A stretch of 64,000 bases of DNA from Diphasiastrum complanatum. Lineage: Eukaryota > Streptophyta > Lycopodiopsida > Lycopodiales > Lycopodiaceae. Positions within the stretch are counted from its first letter, which is position 1. Each line of letters starts with the position of its first letter. The notes below the pieces were generated by a model. That model did no database searches. It was given only the letters and a program-made list of their open reading frames with translations, and was not told where the DNA came from. The stretch spans positions 27,638,958-27,702,957 of the forward strand of contig CM055095.1 in assembly GCA_029204225.1 (NCBI GenBank), written 5' to 3'. A program made the position numbers and the translations under genes. This document shows positions 22,826 to 51,599 of the stretch, in pieces.

Positions 22826-23725
22826 AATCTACTGTATGCCCGTCTCTTATGCATCTCACGCAAGTCTTCTTGTTTGCACCTTGCTGCTTCGACCTCCCTT
22901 TGCTCTTCCAGTTGCCCTTGCTTATTCCCTTTGCTTGCTGCTCACAATCCTGCCTGTGATTCGACTCCCTCTAAGGCTTAAATTGTTTCTTGGATCTTTC
23001 TTTGTTGCCGTAGAGGGCCTGGTCAGAACCATCCTTGTGATCAAGGTGTTATCTGGCCTCGACTTCCTCACGAATTTCGACAATCGCCTTTTTGAGGTTC
23101 ATGGTAGGATCTTTTGTGAGTAGGGTTCTCGTTGTCTGGAATAATCTGGGTAAGGCTCTCAGTAGGCACGTGAGCTGCTTCTCAACTGACACTACGTTCT
23201 CTGCTCCAGAGTTATGTAGTGACAAAAACAGATCCTTCATCTTTCTCATGAAAGAAGTGAGGTCTTTTCCATCTCACTGTAAATTCGTCAGTTGATCTTC
23301 CAGCATCATGATTTGACTTCTTGATTTCGTTTGAAATCTGGTGAGCAATGCATCCCACATCTCCTTAGCTTTGAAGGCAGGTCAAGTGTGAGACTATCTT
23401 CGATGGATGAAGACAACAAGGCTACTACCTTGTCATTTTTCTCCCTCCATTCACGTAGTTCCTTGTCTGATGTCATAGGCATTTCTTCTGTGCCATCCAC
23501 CCAGGGGAAGAGTCCTTCACCCTTGAGTATGAGTGATGTCTTATCTTTTCAGGCTAGAGAGTTAGATCCTGAAGAATCAAGAATTGTGCAGATCTTGTTC
23601 TGCATGCTGCTGATTGAAGCCATTGCTTCTGAAGTCTGTTCCCTCGTTGATGGTTGTTTGTCTGAATGCTTGGCCTCTTGGATCTGATAGCTTCTTGGCT
23701 ATGTCGGATTATGACAAGATAGGTA
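22826..23725 (-). pseudogene. Copia-2 Gag, main part
   Basis: Read from high to low coordinates, the sequence has MASISSMQNKIC near 23625, DKTSLILKGEGLF, then EMPMTSDKELREWREKNDK and VVALLSSSIEDSLTLDL. Later come KDLFLSLHNSGAENVV and TKDPTMNLKKAIVEIREE, and the knuckle start CVRCIRDGHTVD at about 22828-22866. It falls in several frames (23554-23823, 23306-23500, 23049-23249, 22581-22859). It is a typical UBN2-type copia Gag. The nested element follows directly. Confidence 0.8.
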
Positions 23726-23730
23726 GGTAG

Positions 23731-23742
23731 GCTTTGATACCA
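23731..23742 (-). promoter_or_regulatory. Primer binding site of Copia-2
   Basis: The minus strand reads TGGTATCAAAGC, one mismatch from the initiator Met-tRNA site, one base inside the LTR. A second, perfect copy (TGGTATCAGAGC) lies 34 bp away within the LTR. Confidence 0.75.
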
Positions 23743-23743
23743 C

Positions 23744-23950
23744 TGATGAGAATGTAAGTGATATGCTCTGATACCACTGATGAGAAAGGAATGGTGATAT
23801 GCTCTGCATGCCATTGAAGACAAAGGAGTTGCAATCGTGAATCGTTCGCGAAACTGTCGCTACCTCGAAGCAACCGCGATTCTCTTGCGAATTCGGATGG
23901 AATTCATATGTGGTCTGGGCACTGCCAGCTGAATCACTCCTACAGTCCTC
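23744..23950 (-). repeat. 5' LTR of Copia-2, partial
   Basis: Matches 14817-15020 (TGATGAGAATGTA to actcctacagtcctcc), then the two copies part. The outer portion is lost or replaced before Copia-3 begins. Confidence 0.7.
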
Positions 23951-24237
23951 CTTGCCTCCACCTTGATCAATGTGTTCGCAAGGGGATTTGGCTTTAATTT
24001 CATTAATAGAGATTATCTTATAGAGAGACAATACACATGTGCGTGCATGTGTGTGCGTGCACATGCACGCACACACGCATGCGTAGGTCTCTAATTTAAT
24101 TAAAATATGTTAGATCATATCACACTAAGCCAAGCAAGATCAATCACACTCATTCCTTGTCCACAACTTGAGCTCTCCTTATTTTTGGTCTTCAAGATCT
24201 ATATAAATCTTTCTCAGAAATAAATGAAACTTTTACA
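23951..24237. other. No gene; alternating purine-pyrimidine hairpin
   Basis: At about 24031-24085 the strand alternates purine and pyrimidine (GTGCGTGCATG and CACGCACACAC blocks). The two halves are largely complementary around CACATG, so it could form a hairpin or Z-DNA. The rest is AT-rich spacer. Confidence 0.5.
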
Positions 24238-25099
24238 TGATAAATTTTACAGTTTTTAGGACAATAATGATTGTACTTTACAATCATAGAGAGTTATTGG
24301 TTGCTTAATCAATGAATCTATCAAGTTCTACACATTAGATCTTGATCTAGATTCACTACACTTGGATTTAAGCAAGAGCAATGGATCAACACATCATTTT
24401 TTAGTGAGAGCGGCTTCACACGTGTGGAGTACTGTCCACTGTACGGCCTGCACCTGAAACAACAAGTACAATGATACTAGATAGCAATCATGCATAAAAA
24501 TCACAAGACAAATGACTAGAAATCTCACAAAAGTGTAGAGTGCAAAAGTCTCATCAATTTTCTTAGCAAAATGATGATCCTTTTATGGATCAAGTACATC
24601 CATGAGTCTGGTACAGTCCAGCAGGCCTTCACACGTGTGAAGAGTGCCACATCACTCATATCTATCCATTTGATCCATCCTTGATCCTTATCCAATAGTT
24701 GACCTTCTAGAATATGACTAAAATCCAAAAAGCTAGTCTCCTAGAATATAGGAATATTCCCTACAAAATAGGATCTAAGGAAAATGGTCAACTCTTATCT
24801 TCTAGTACTCTATACACACATGTGAACATCCACTTGCCATGTGGGAGCATTTACTCATGCACATGCAAGGAAAAGCTAATTTGTAGGTGACTAGTCAACT
24901 TGACTAAAAACTAGTCATTTCATGTTCACACTAACTAGAATGATACAAAATCAATTTGGATATATACAAACATGAAAAGTACATCCTTTCACACATGGGA
25001 ACATGCTCCACACGTGTGAAATCATATCATCAACATATTCTAATGTTTGATCAATATTTACATGAACCAATGTCAAGTGAGAAGTGACAATTTTCAACA
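24238..25099 (-). repeat. 3' LTR of Copia-3 (862 bp)
   Basis: Begins TGTTGAAAATTG and ends TTTATCA on the minus strand. It contains the palindrome CACACGTGTG at 24417, 24630 and 25009 plus near-copies (CACATGTG near 24817). These G-box-type sites could bind bHLH or bZIP factors (inference). Confidence 0.96.
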
Positions 25100-25112
25100 C
25101 TCCTCCTCACTT
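25100..25112 (-). promoter_or_regulatory. Polypurine tract of Copia-3
   Basis: The minus strand reads AAGTGAGGAGGAG between the pol stop codon and the LTR. All bases but one are purines, as expected for the plus-strand primer. Confidence 0.9.
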
Positions 25113-28100
25113 CTAACTTGGCAAATCTAGTGTACATCTATCTACAATTCCAAGAGCATATCTTAACTTAAAAAATGGATCTTTGGACAATGGTTTGGTT
25201 AAGATATCAGCTATGCATTCGGATGATGGTACATGATGTAGTTGCACTTCCTTGGATTGTACCTTCTCCCTCACAAAGTGGTGAGCTATCTCAATATGCT
25301 TTGTTCTAGCATGGAAGATAGGATTTGAAGCAATTTGTTGAGAAGCTTGATTGTCACAAAATATGTAAGGGATCTCCTCGGCCTCTAGCACATGTAGTTC
25401 CATCAAGAGTCTTCTTAGCCATAAGAGCTCTTTGGTTGTTGAAGTCAATGCCTTGTACTCGGCTTCACAAGAAGATAGTGAGATTGTATCTTGCTTTTTG
25501 GAAAGCCAAGATATCACTCCTCCACAAAGAAATGTTGCAAATGCACTAATGGACTTCCTATCCATCTTGTCACCTGCAAAATCTGAATCCGAGTAGGCTC
25601 TCAAGTGCAAGTTAGATCCTTCATAAAGTATACCAAAAAATCTAGTACTAGAAACATATCTAAGTACTCTCTTGGCACTTTTCCAATGATGAATTAAAGG
25701 AGCTTGCATACTTTGACTCAACTTGCTTACACAAAAACTTAAGTCAGGTCTAGTGATGGTTAAATAGATTAGAGAGCCTATAAGCTTCCTAAAGAGAGTG
25801 ATGTCCTCAAAGGATGCTTCATCACCTTCATTAGTTGCTTTCACAACATGCTCCATAGGGGTGTCAATCCCCTTACAATCTTTCATACCAAATCTTTCAA
25901 GAATGGAAGTAGCATACTTAGATTGACTTATGAAAGTACAATTGCTACTTCTAGACACTTCTATCCCAAGTATAAACTTTAGGAAGCCTAGATCTACCAT
26001 CTTGAACTCACTAGATAAGTCAACTTTTACTTTGCCTATGCCATCATCATCATTTCCTGTCATAATGATGTCATCAACATAAAGAACCAAAATGATGATC
26101 TTTCCTTCATTACATTTGAAATATAAAGAAGGTTCATAAGCACTTAGTACAAAGCCAAGGGAATAGAGAAAATCATGCAACCTAGAGTACCAAGCTCTAG
26201 GTGCTTGCTTCAAGCCATATAGGCTCTTCCTTAAGTAGCACACCTTTTTCTCCTCACCAATCTTGATGAAGCCCTCGGGTTGCATCATGTAGATTTCCTC
26301 TTCTAAGAAGCCATTCAAGAAGGCATTTGTCACATCCATTTGGTAGAGATCCCATTTGAACAAAGTAGCAATGCAAATGATTAATCTAATAGTTACAAGC
26401 TTAGCTACAGGTGCAAATGTTTCTTCATAATCCAATCCTTTTATTTGAAGAAATCCCTTAGCAACAAGCCTAGCTTTGTATTTACTAATAGATCCATCTT
26501 GATTGTACTTAATTCTATAAATCCACTTACATGCAAGTGGTTTCTTTCCTCTTGGAAGATTTACAAGATTCCAAGTATGATTTTCTTCTAATGCATCATA
26601 CTCTACTTGCATTGCATCTCTCCAAACTTTAGATTTACATGCTTCTTCAAAAGATGATGGTTCTTCAATCAATGTAGCTAAAAAAGAGTAAGAGGTAGAA
26701 GATGTAGAGCCTTCCTTTTGCTTTCCCTTGTCCACATAGGTAAGCCTTGAGGGCTCGGCCTTGCTCCTTGATGATCTTCTTGGCCCCTTTTGACTTGGAT
26801 CCAAATCTCCATCCTCGGGTTTGTCATGATCCTCCTCGGGTTTGTCAAGATCCTCCTCGGATTTGTCAAGATCTTCAATGCACAATGGGTTAGATCCATT
26901 TGACAAGCTCTTAGCAAATTGTGACTCATCAAAAAGTACATCCTTGCTTACCTTTACTTTCTTGGATGTAGGATCATATATCCTATATCCCTTGCTATTT
27001 TCTCCATAGCCAACAAAGATTCCTTTGAAGGAGGTAGCATCTTCTTTCCTTCTAGTCTCCAAAGGAATGTGTACATAACAAGTACATCCAAAGATCTTAA
27101 AATATTTTACATTGGGTTTCTTATCAAACAAGGTTTGATAAGGTGAGATCCCATCTATAGCACTACTAGGAAGTCTATTACACAAATAATTAGCACATGT
27201 TATGGCTTCTCCCCAAAATGAGATGGGAAGTGATGCATCAAGCCTCAAGGACTTTGCACACTCACATAGACTCCTATTTTTCCTCTCGGCCACCCCATTT
27301 TGTTGAGGGGTGTAGGAACAAGTGTATTGTAACTTAATACCATTGATCTCACAAAAGTCTTTCATTTTATTGGAGGTGTACTCTCCTCCATTATCACATC
27401 TTAGTGCTTTGATAGAAGTACTAAGTTGTTTCTCTACTAGAGACTTGAACTTAATGAAAGCTTCATAAACAAGATTTTTCTTTGATAGTAACTCAATCCA
27501 TGTGAATCTAGTACAATCATCTATAAAAGTTACATACATCAAGGCACCTCCATTACTTGCATGTGAAAAACTATGTACATCAGAATGTATGAGATCCAAG
27601 GGAGAGAGAGATCTTGATGAAGATTTCTTGTAAGAAGATTTGTGTGACTTTGCAAGGCCACATGCCTCACACATTTTTCCACACTTCTTGAAAGCTCTTG
27701 GTAGGCCGAGAGCTAGTTCCTTGCTTGCCATTGACTCCATAGATTGAAGATTAGGATGGCCTAATCTCTTATGCCAAAGCTCCACTTGAGTTAGCTCCTC
27801 CCTAGCCAAGTTCACACTTTCACTTGCAACATTAGCATCCAACTTGAAAAGTCTACCTTGCTTAATGCCACTAGCTATGCACTTATCATTTTTCAAGATG
27901 GAACAAACTCCATTCTTGAAATGTACATCTAGTCCATTGTCCATTAATTGTCCTACACTAAGCAAGTTTCTTGAAATGGTAGGAACATACAAAACATTAT
28001 CTAGATCTATCCTTTTAGATGTGCCTAAACAAAGAGGTATAGATCCTATGCCATCTATCTTGCATGCTTGATCACTAGCAGTGTATATTGACTTCTTAGA

Positions 28101-29093
28101 GTCATTACAAGATAGAAGAGTAGAAAAATAATGCTTGTTACAGGACATGTGGGAACTAGCCCCACTATCTATCCACCATGTGTCTTGACTTGAAGTTGGT
28201 GTAGATGCAACCATTAAGGATGTGTTGAATCCATCCTCATATTCTTCCTCTTGAGCAATGTTCCCTTGATCTCCTTTGGCTTGTTGATTCTTCTTCAAGT
28301 AGCATTCTGAGGCAAAGTGTCCTTTCTTTCCACAAAAGAAACACTTTAGTTTTGCCTTGTTCTTCACTTTGCCTTTGGAGGTAGATCCTCCATTCTTCAT
28401 CTCGGCCTCCTTGCCTTGATTTTTCTTGAATGGATTTTGCTTTTTCTTGCCTTTAGATGTAAAGTTAGCTTTCTCCTCTCCTCCATTAAGTGACATGCTA
28501 TCCATTCTTGTCTTGAGGTGTAGAAGCCTACTCTCCTCGGCCACAAGAACATTGTGCAACTTTTCAATGGATGGAAGAGAGTCTTGAATGGCAAATGATT
28601 GGACTAAGTTGGTAAACTCATCACTTAGACCATTCAAAATGATTTGTACTAGTTCTTGATCTTGGATCTTCTCTCCTATTGCACTTAACTCCTTGTTAAG
28701 AGATTTGATCCTAAGAACATACTCTTGTCCACTCTCTCCACTTCCTTTCATGCTTTGGAAAACTTGATTTCTTAGCATGAGGATTCTTGAAGTATTGTTG
28801 GATTCATAAATGCTCTTTAATGAATCCCAAGCCTCTTTGGATGAGGTACAAGAAGACACCTCTTTCAAGAGGTCATTGCATACATTTAACTTTATGCAAT
28901 GTAGAGCTAATCTTGCTCTCTTCTTGTATTTGGCTTGTTCTTGGGGAGTTTGAGGCTCTTCCTCTACTCCTTGAACTATGTCATATAGATCATGGATCAC
29001 TAGGAGTGATTCCATTCTCACTTTCCAAATGGAATAATTTGTGGAAGTGAGTCTCTCACTTGGTTCCATCAAATATCCACCCATGGATGACAT
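25113..29093 (-). CDS. Copia-3 Gag-Pol polyprotein, intact, 1326 aa
   Basis: A single frame starts MSSMGGYL 583 bp inside the primer site and stops just before the polypurine tract. Gag (about 1-290) has a UBN2-type domain and one CCHC knuckle, C251-F-F-C254 to C264. The protease has DSGAS at 309-313. Integrase has zinc ligands H441, H446, C475 and C478 and core D505, D567, E603 (35 residues between the last two). RT has KWIYRIK, YKARLVAKGF, AFLNGFLEEE and the active site YVDD at 1005-1008. RNase H has YSDSDFAGD and CEAEY, and the tail has ADILTKPLSK. Length and order are those of a normal plant copia polyprotein that self-cleaves in virus-like particles. No stop or shift was found. Gag and Pol share one frame, so the Gag:Pol ratio must be set otherwise, for example by splicing (inference). 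Confidence 0.96.
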   Translation of the reverse strand: MSSMGGYLMEPSERLTSTNYSIWKVRMESLLVIHDLYDIVQGVEEEPQTPQEQAKYKKRARLALHCIKLNVCNDLLKEVSSCTSSKEAWDSLKSIYESNNTSRILMLRNQVFQSMKGSGESGQEYVLRIKSLNKELSAIGEKIQDQELVQIILNGLSDEFTNLVQSFAIQDSLPSIEKLHNVLVAEESRLLHLKTRMDSMSLNGGEEKANFTSKGKKKQNPFKKNQGKEAEMKNGGSTSKGKVKNKAKLKCFFCGKKGHFASECYLKKNQQAKGDQGNIAQEEEYEDGFNTSLMVASTPTSSQDTWWIDSGASSHMSCNKHYFSTLLSCNDSKKSIYTASDQACKIDGIGSIPLCLGTSKRIDLDNVLYVPTISRNLLSVGQLMDNGLDVHFKNGVCSILKNDKCIASGIKQGRLFKLDANVASESVNLAREELTQVELWHKRLGHPNLQSMESMASKELALGLPRAFKKCGKMCEACGLAKSHKSSYKKSSSRSLSPLDLIHSDVHSFSHASNGGALMYVTFIDDCTRFTWIELLSKKNLVYEAFIKFKSLVEKQLSTSIKALRCDNGGEYTSNKMKDFCEINGIKLQYTCSYTPQQNGVAERKNRSLCECAKSLRLDASLPISFWGEAITCANYLCNRLPSSAIDGISPYQTLFDKKPNVKYFKIFGCTCYVHIPLETRRKEDATSFKGIFVGYGENSKGYRIYDPTSKKVKVSKDVLFDESQFAKSLSNGSNPLCIEDLDKSEEDLDKPEEDHDKPEDGDLDPSQKGPRRSSRSKAEPSRLTYVDKGKQKEGSTSSTSYSFLATLIEEPSSFEEACKSKVWRDAMQVEYDALEENHTWNLVNLPRGKKPLACKWIYRIKYNQDGSISKYKARLVAKGFLQIKGLDYEETFAPVAKLVTIRLIICIATLFKWDLYQMDVTNAFLNGFLEEEIYMMQPEGFIKIGEEKKVCYLRKSLYGLKQAPRAWYSRLHDFLYSLGFVLSAYEPSLYFKCNEGKIIILVLYVDDIIMTGNDDDGIGKVKVDLSSEFKMVDLGFLKFILGIEVSRSSNCTFISQSKYATSILERFGMKDCKGIDTPMEHVVKATNEGDEASFEDITLFRKLIGSLIYLTITRPDLSFCVSKLSQSMQAPLIHHWKSAKRVLRYVSSTRFFGILYEGSNLHLRAYSDSDFAGDKMDRKSISAFATFLCGGVISWLSKKQDTISLSSCEAEYKALTSTTKELLWLRRLLMELHVLEAEEIPYIFCDNQASQQIASNPIFHARTKHIEIAHHFVREKVQSKEVQLHHVPSSECIADILTKPLSKDPFFKLRYALGIVDRCTLDLPS

Positions 29094-29676
29094 TTTAGAA
29101 TGAATGCTCTTTTAAAAATCACAAAGATTTTTGAATTTTAAAAGATCTATGAAGTGGCCTAAAGCTTACTAGAATGCCTATAGGCTTGTCTCTATCAAAC
29201 TAACACACAAGCTTGAATGATACTCAAAGATCTTACCAAAAATTTCTAGCTTTCACTCTCACAAAAAAAATTGCTTTACACTTTTCTTAGAGATTTCACT
29301 TCAACTAAGGATTTGAACAAATCAGCCTCTTAGATCTGATCTTAGACTCTAAAAAGAAATGCTTCAATGATCCAAAACACTATTTGGTCATAGGCATTAG
29401 TTAGAATGAATCTAGATCAATACTATGCTTCAAAAAGCACCAAAAATGAACTAGTATTGTGATTTTGGGACCAAAAAACACAAAGTAACTTGAATTGAAA
29501 GTTGCTGTACGGTTTCACACGTGTGAAAAGTACATACACAGCCTCCAAGTCGTTTTGATCCAAATGATTACAAGCTATCACTCTAGAAGAACTCGCCCTC
29601 ACTAGTATTGGCCAAAAAACAAATTTTGCCAATGATCTTTACAAGATTTATGATTCAATGATCACTCTCTTACTTA

Positions 29677-29688
29677 GCTCTGATACCA
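29677..29688 (-). promoter_or_regulatory. Primer binding site of Copia-3
   Basis: A perfect TGGTATCAGAGC on the minus strand directly next to the LTR; initiator Met-tRNA would prime minus-strand DNA synthesis. Confidence 0.95.
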
Positions 29689-30550
29689 TGATAAATTTTA
29701 CAGTTTTTAGGACAATAATGATTGTACTTTACAATCATAGAGAGTTATTGGTTGCTTAATCAATGAATCTATCAAGTTCTACACATTAGATCTTGATCTA
29801 GATTCACTACACTTGGATTTAAGCAAGAGCAATGGATCAACACATCATTTTTTAGTGAGAGCGGCTTCACACGTGTGGAGTACTGTCCACTATACGGCCT
29901 GCACCTGAAACAACAAGTACAATGATACTAGATAGCAATCATGCATAAAAATCACAAGACAAATGACTAGAAATCTCACAAAAGTGTAGAGTGCAAAAGT
30001 CTCATCAATTTTCTTAGCAAAATGATGATCCTTTTATGGATCAAGTACATCCATGAGTCTGGTACAGTCCAGCAGGCCTTCACACGTGTGAAGAGTGCCA
30101 CATCACTCATATCTATCCATTTGATCCATCCTTGATCCTTATCCAATAGTTGACCTTCTAGAATATGACTAAAATCCAAAAAGCTAGTCTCCTAGAATAT
30201 AGGAATATTCCCTACAAAATAGGATCTAAGGAAAATGGTCAACTCTTATCTTCTAGTACTCTATACACACATGTGAACATCCACTTGCCATGTGGGAGCA
30301 TTTACTCATGCACATGCAAGGAAAAGCTAATTTGTAGGTGACTAGTCAACTTGACTAAAAACTAGTCATTTCATGTTCACACTAACTAGAATGATACAAA
30401 ATCAATTTGGATATATACAAACATGAAAAGTACATCCTTTCACACATGGGAACATGCTCCACACGTGTGAAATCATATCATCAACATATTCTAATGTTTG
30501 ATCAATATTTACATGAACCAATGTCAAGTGAGAAGTGACAATTTTCAACA
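29689..30550 (-). repeat. 5' LTR of Copia-3 (862 bp)
   Basis: Same length as the 3' copy and nearly identical to it. It should hold the promoter driving the 1326-codon ORF on the minus strand. The three CACACGTGTG palindromes are conserved here. Confidence 0.96.
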
Positions 30551-31374
30551 TTACAAGCCCTAAATAATTGCAATAAAGGCTTTATAAAACTCCAAAAGTA
30601 TAGATCCAACTTGTTTTTAAATAGATTAAAAGGAAAGCTTGTCCTCTTGCCTATGACTAGCTAGAATCTTGAGATCTAGTTTCAAACGACCAACACATGG
30701 TGACTTTCCTTGTGAAATGGATCTATAATGGCCGTTGAAGCACACACAAAGTGTATCAACACCTTTTGAGCTCAAAACATATTTACAAAGCTTTATAATA
30801 AATCTAGATACTCAAGGATTGTTTCTATTGCTCTTCTATCAACACTACACATTAGAAATAGGAACCCCTTGAAGACATCCAATGACTTTCTAATTCTCTG
30901 AAGGCCTTTCACAAAATTGCTTGGAATTATATTTTGAGCCAATGCTAGCGACTAGGCATCTCTTCTTACTTCATCACAATTGCTAAAGCTCCTTGGCATC
31001 TCCCAAATTATAAGGACATTCATTGTAGATTTTTTGCAATTGGTTTTTTTGATCGTTTCGAGTTGCCATTCCGGTGTGATTAGAGCTCTAATCATTCATG
31101 TTCGGTTGGATAAGGGTGATAGAGAGTCTATCAACCAATTGCAATGCAAAATGTGCTCATCCCAACCAAAGACTTTCTCCCTTTGAAATTGAGCTTAAGT
31201 TGCCACCACGTTCATCCTTTTGGAGTGAAACTCATTTTTAAGGTTTTTCCTCAGGAACGGGCTTAGAATGAAGATTGTATTTCGCATTGTATGTGGGTTC
31301 TTGGTGGATCAACAAAACATAAAGGGCAGTTTCAAAGCCGAGCGAAAGCAAGAGGCGAGGAGAGGAGAGGAGAG
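30551..31374 (+). promoter_or_regulatory. Upstream region of the NDUFB9-like gene
   Basis: No other gene is seen between Copia-3 and the start codon. The last 30 bases before the ATG are a GA-rich 5' leader (gaggcgaggagaggagagga). Promoter elements were not identified with confidence. Copia-3 lies about 820 bp upstream in the opposite orientation, so its 5' LTR is the nearer one and points away from the gene. Confidence 0.4.
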
Positions 31375-49845
<18,471 letters not shown>

Positions 49846-50463
49846 CTCATGTTGGAACAGTTATACATTTCTCAAACAGTGGATGTACCTTGTTGTTGGC
49901 CACATTGCAAATCATGCAATCACTGGCTACTGGCTTTAGTTTGCTACCAGTTTTACAATGATGGAAGAGGTGTCGGAAAGGAGGTTCCCCCTGTTATGGA
50001 GAAATTGTCGTGTCATGCCACTTGTCTATGGTGCATATGATATGAAAGAATGGCATTCAGGGGCATCAACTTAACCAATCATGTCTAGTAGCTCATCAAT
50101 ATATATCAGATAAATTGTCATCAGCTTGTCAACTCAAGGGCAGTTGTGGCACCTGGAAGGGGTATGCAATGTTTAGTCTGCAATGATGTGTCCTTTAAAT
50201 TTGAAGCATTATTCATCAAGAGCTTGTTCCTCCTCTTCGTGTGATGCATGGACCGGTGCTCCAGTTCCACTCACTCACAAGCAAAAGTCGACCAGTCTTG
50301 CAACAACACTCTCCACCAAACGCTGGGGATCTCGAGTGGACAACCCCACCACTTCACAAGATGCAATTGGTCCTCTTGAACCTAGCACTGCTCTTGTGCA
50401 AAAGACCCTACGCCTCGCTCAAACTTCAAAAAGTCAGACTTGATGTTGCTAAGTATGGGACTT
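49846..50463. other. Downstream of the NDUFB9-like gene
   Basis: Probable 3' UTR and intergenic sequence. No polyadenylation signal could be chosen with confidence, and the short ORFs have no family character. Confidence 0.4.
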
Positions 50464-51539
50464 TGTCATGCCCATGACTGGTCTCGGATAGCGTGTCCAC
50501 GCTAGGGACCGGTAGACCAACAACCCGTAAGTTAATTGTGACTGTAAGGGACTTGGGGCCCTTATGTGTACATGGTCATAATTAATGGTTGTAGGCCTAA
50601 ACATATGGTGGTGGAGTTGGTATGGGTCTATCAGTGAGTCATTAGGGAACTGGATGACGTGGCCCAGATAGGCTGGAGAGGTGTCTAGTGAGGTGTCACA
50701 TGCACTACTAGTGGTGCATGGGATACCTATTGGGCTCTCACTAATGTAAGCTTTTTTCTGTGATTGGTAGCTACATGCTGTTAGTGTGATTCCTCTTTCC
50801 ATGACTCTGATTGATCCATAGCTTGGGGGCTAGATCCGTACGATCTAGGTTTGGTTGGGTTGGTTTATCCACCACTTTTTCCCTTGTGTTGTTGCTTTGA
50901 TGGTATGCTTAGACTAGTATCCTGTGGAGGGACTTTATATTGGTATCAGAGCCACTCTAAGCAAGTTTTTGCCATTGGAAGTGCTGTGGGAAATCTCGAC
51001 GTTTTCTCGAGATTCCGGTGGAGTAAGCAACAAACAGTGGAATTTTGGATGTTTCTTCCCGTTGGAAATTTTTTTCAAAGTGCAATCGTTTGTGTGGTAA
51101 GTGCACTACCAGGATCACATTCGATTCGGTTTTTTGAGCATTTTAGATTGATTTCGTGGAAGAAATTCGGTTTGAATTCTATTGTTGCCGATTACTTTGC
51201 AGTAAGCACTTTTTTAAAAGCAACTTTTCCCATGGGTTATTTTTTAGTCACATTGGACTGTTATTTTAGTATGCAGTAGATGGCTTGTATAAATGTGGGG
51301 TCAATTCGGTTAGTATAAGATTTGGGTTGATATATTTAATTTCGTTGTTTAAAATTGTCGGCATTGCTTAAAATCCATTGGTATGATTTAATATCACATT
51401 TTGAAAAACTCGGTTTTTCTAAGACATTGTTTTATTGAAACTCAAGCCATTTGTAGAATCTTTTGTGGTCAAGTCCCGTTCCCTTGTGTTGTTGCTTTGA
51501 TGGTATGCTTAGACTAGTATCCTGTGGAGGGACTTTATA
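50464..51539 (+). mobile_element. Small LTR element relic: full LTR, primer site, 540-bp interior, LTR end
   Basis: The LTR runs from about 50464 (TGTCATGCCC) to 50939 and is followed by a perfect TGGTATCAGAGC (50941-50952). After about 530 bp without coding motifs, the last 61 bp of the LTR recur exactly at 51479-51539, so a 3' LTR is present but truncated. The LTR shares its middle with the Ty3 LTR fragments at 36.5, 39.5 and 40.8 kb, so it is a deletion derivative of that family. Confidence 0.75.
50941..50952 (+). promoter_or_regulatory. tRNA-iMet primer binding site
   Basis: A perfect TGGTATCAGAGC one base after the LTR end. Confidence 0.85.
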
Positions 51540-51599
51540 GGTTTGGTGGTAAAAAAGCCATATCACGTGTCAGATGTAGATAACAACAAGATTGCAGAG

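Larger units (their letters stand above)
14817..23950 (-). mobile_element. Copia-2: Ty1/copia element split by a nested short-LTR element
   Basis: Read on the minus strand: 5' LTR (from about 23950 down to 23744), primer site TGGTATCAAAGC (23742-23731), gag, protease, integrase, RT, RNase H, polypurine tract, 3' LTR (15854-14817). A 3.6-kb element at 19190-22825 interrupts gag. Stops, frame shifts and an altered RT active site show it is dead. The family is that of Copia-1, with similar Gag knuckles, RNase H and TTCGCGAA-rich LTRs. The 5' LTR matches the 3' copy for only about 200 bp before the sequences part. Confidence 0.88.
24238..30550 (-). mobile_element. Copia-3: complete, young Ty1/copia retrotransposon
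   Basis: Two 862-bp LTRs (24238-25099, 29689-30550) read the same except for one base that I can see (24435-area ccactGtacgg against ccactAtacgg). The flanks carry a perfect 5-bp target duplication TTACA (24233-24237, 30551-30555). The primer site TGGTATCAGAGC (29688-29677) abuts the 5' LTR. A polypurine tract AAGTGAGGAGGAG (25112-25100) abuts the 3' LTR. One uninterrupted 1326-codon ORF fills the interior. All parts needed for autonomous movement are present in the expected order, and the near-identity of the LTRs implies recent insertion. Confidence 0.97.

Noticed and set aside
50183-50443. 86-codon forward ORF after the NDUFB9-like gene as a possible small gene or extra exon
   Set aside because: No match to the NDUFB9 C-terminus and no splice-compatible continuation; overlapping frames are equally open.
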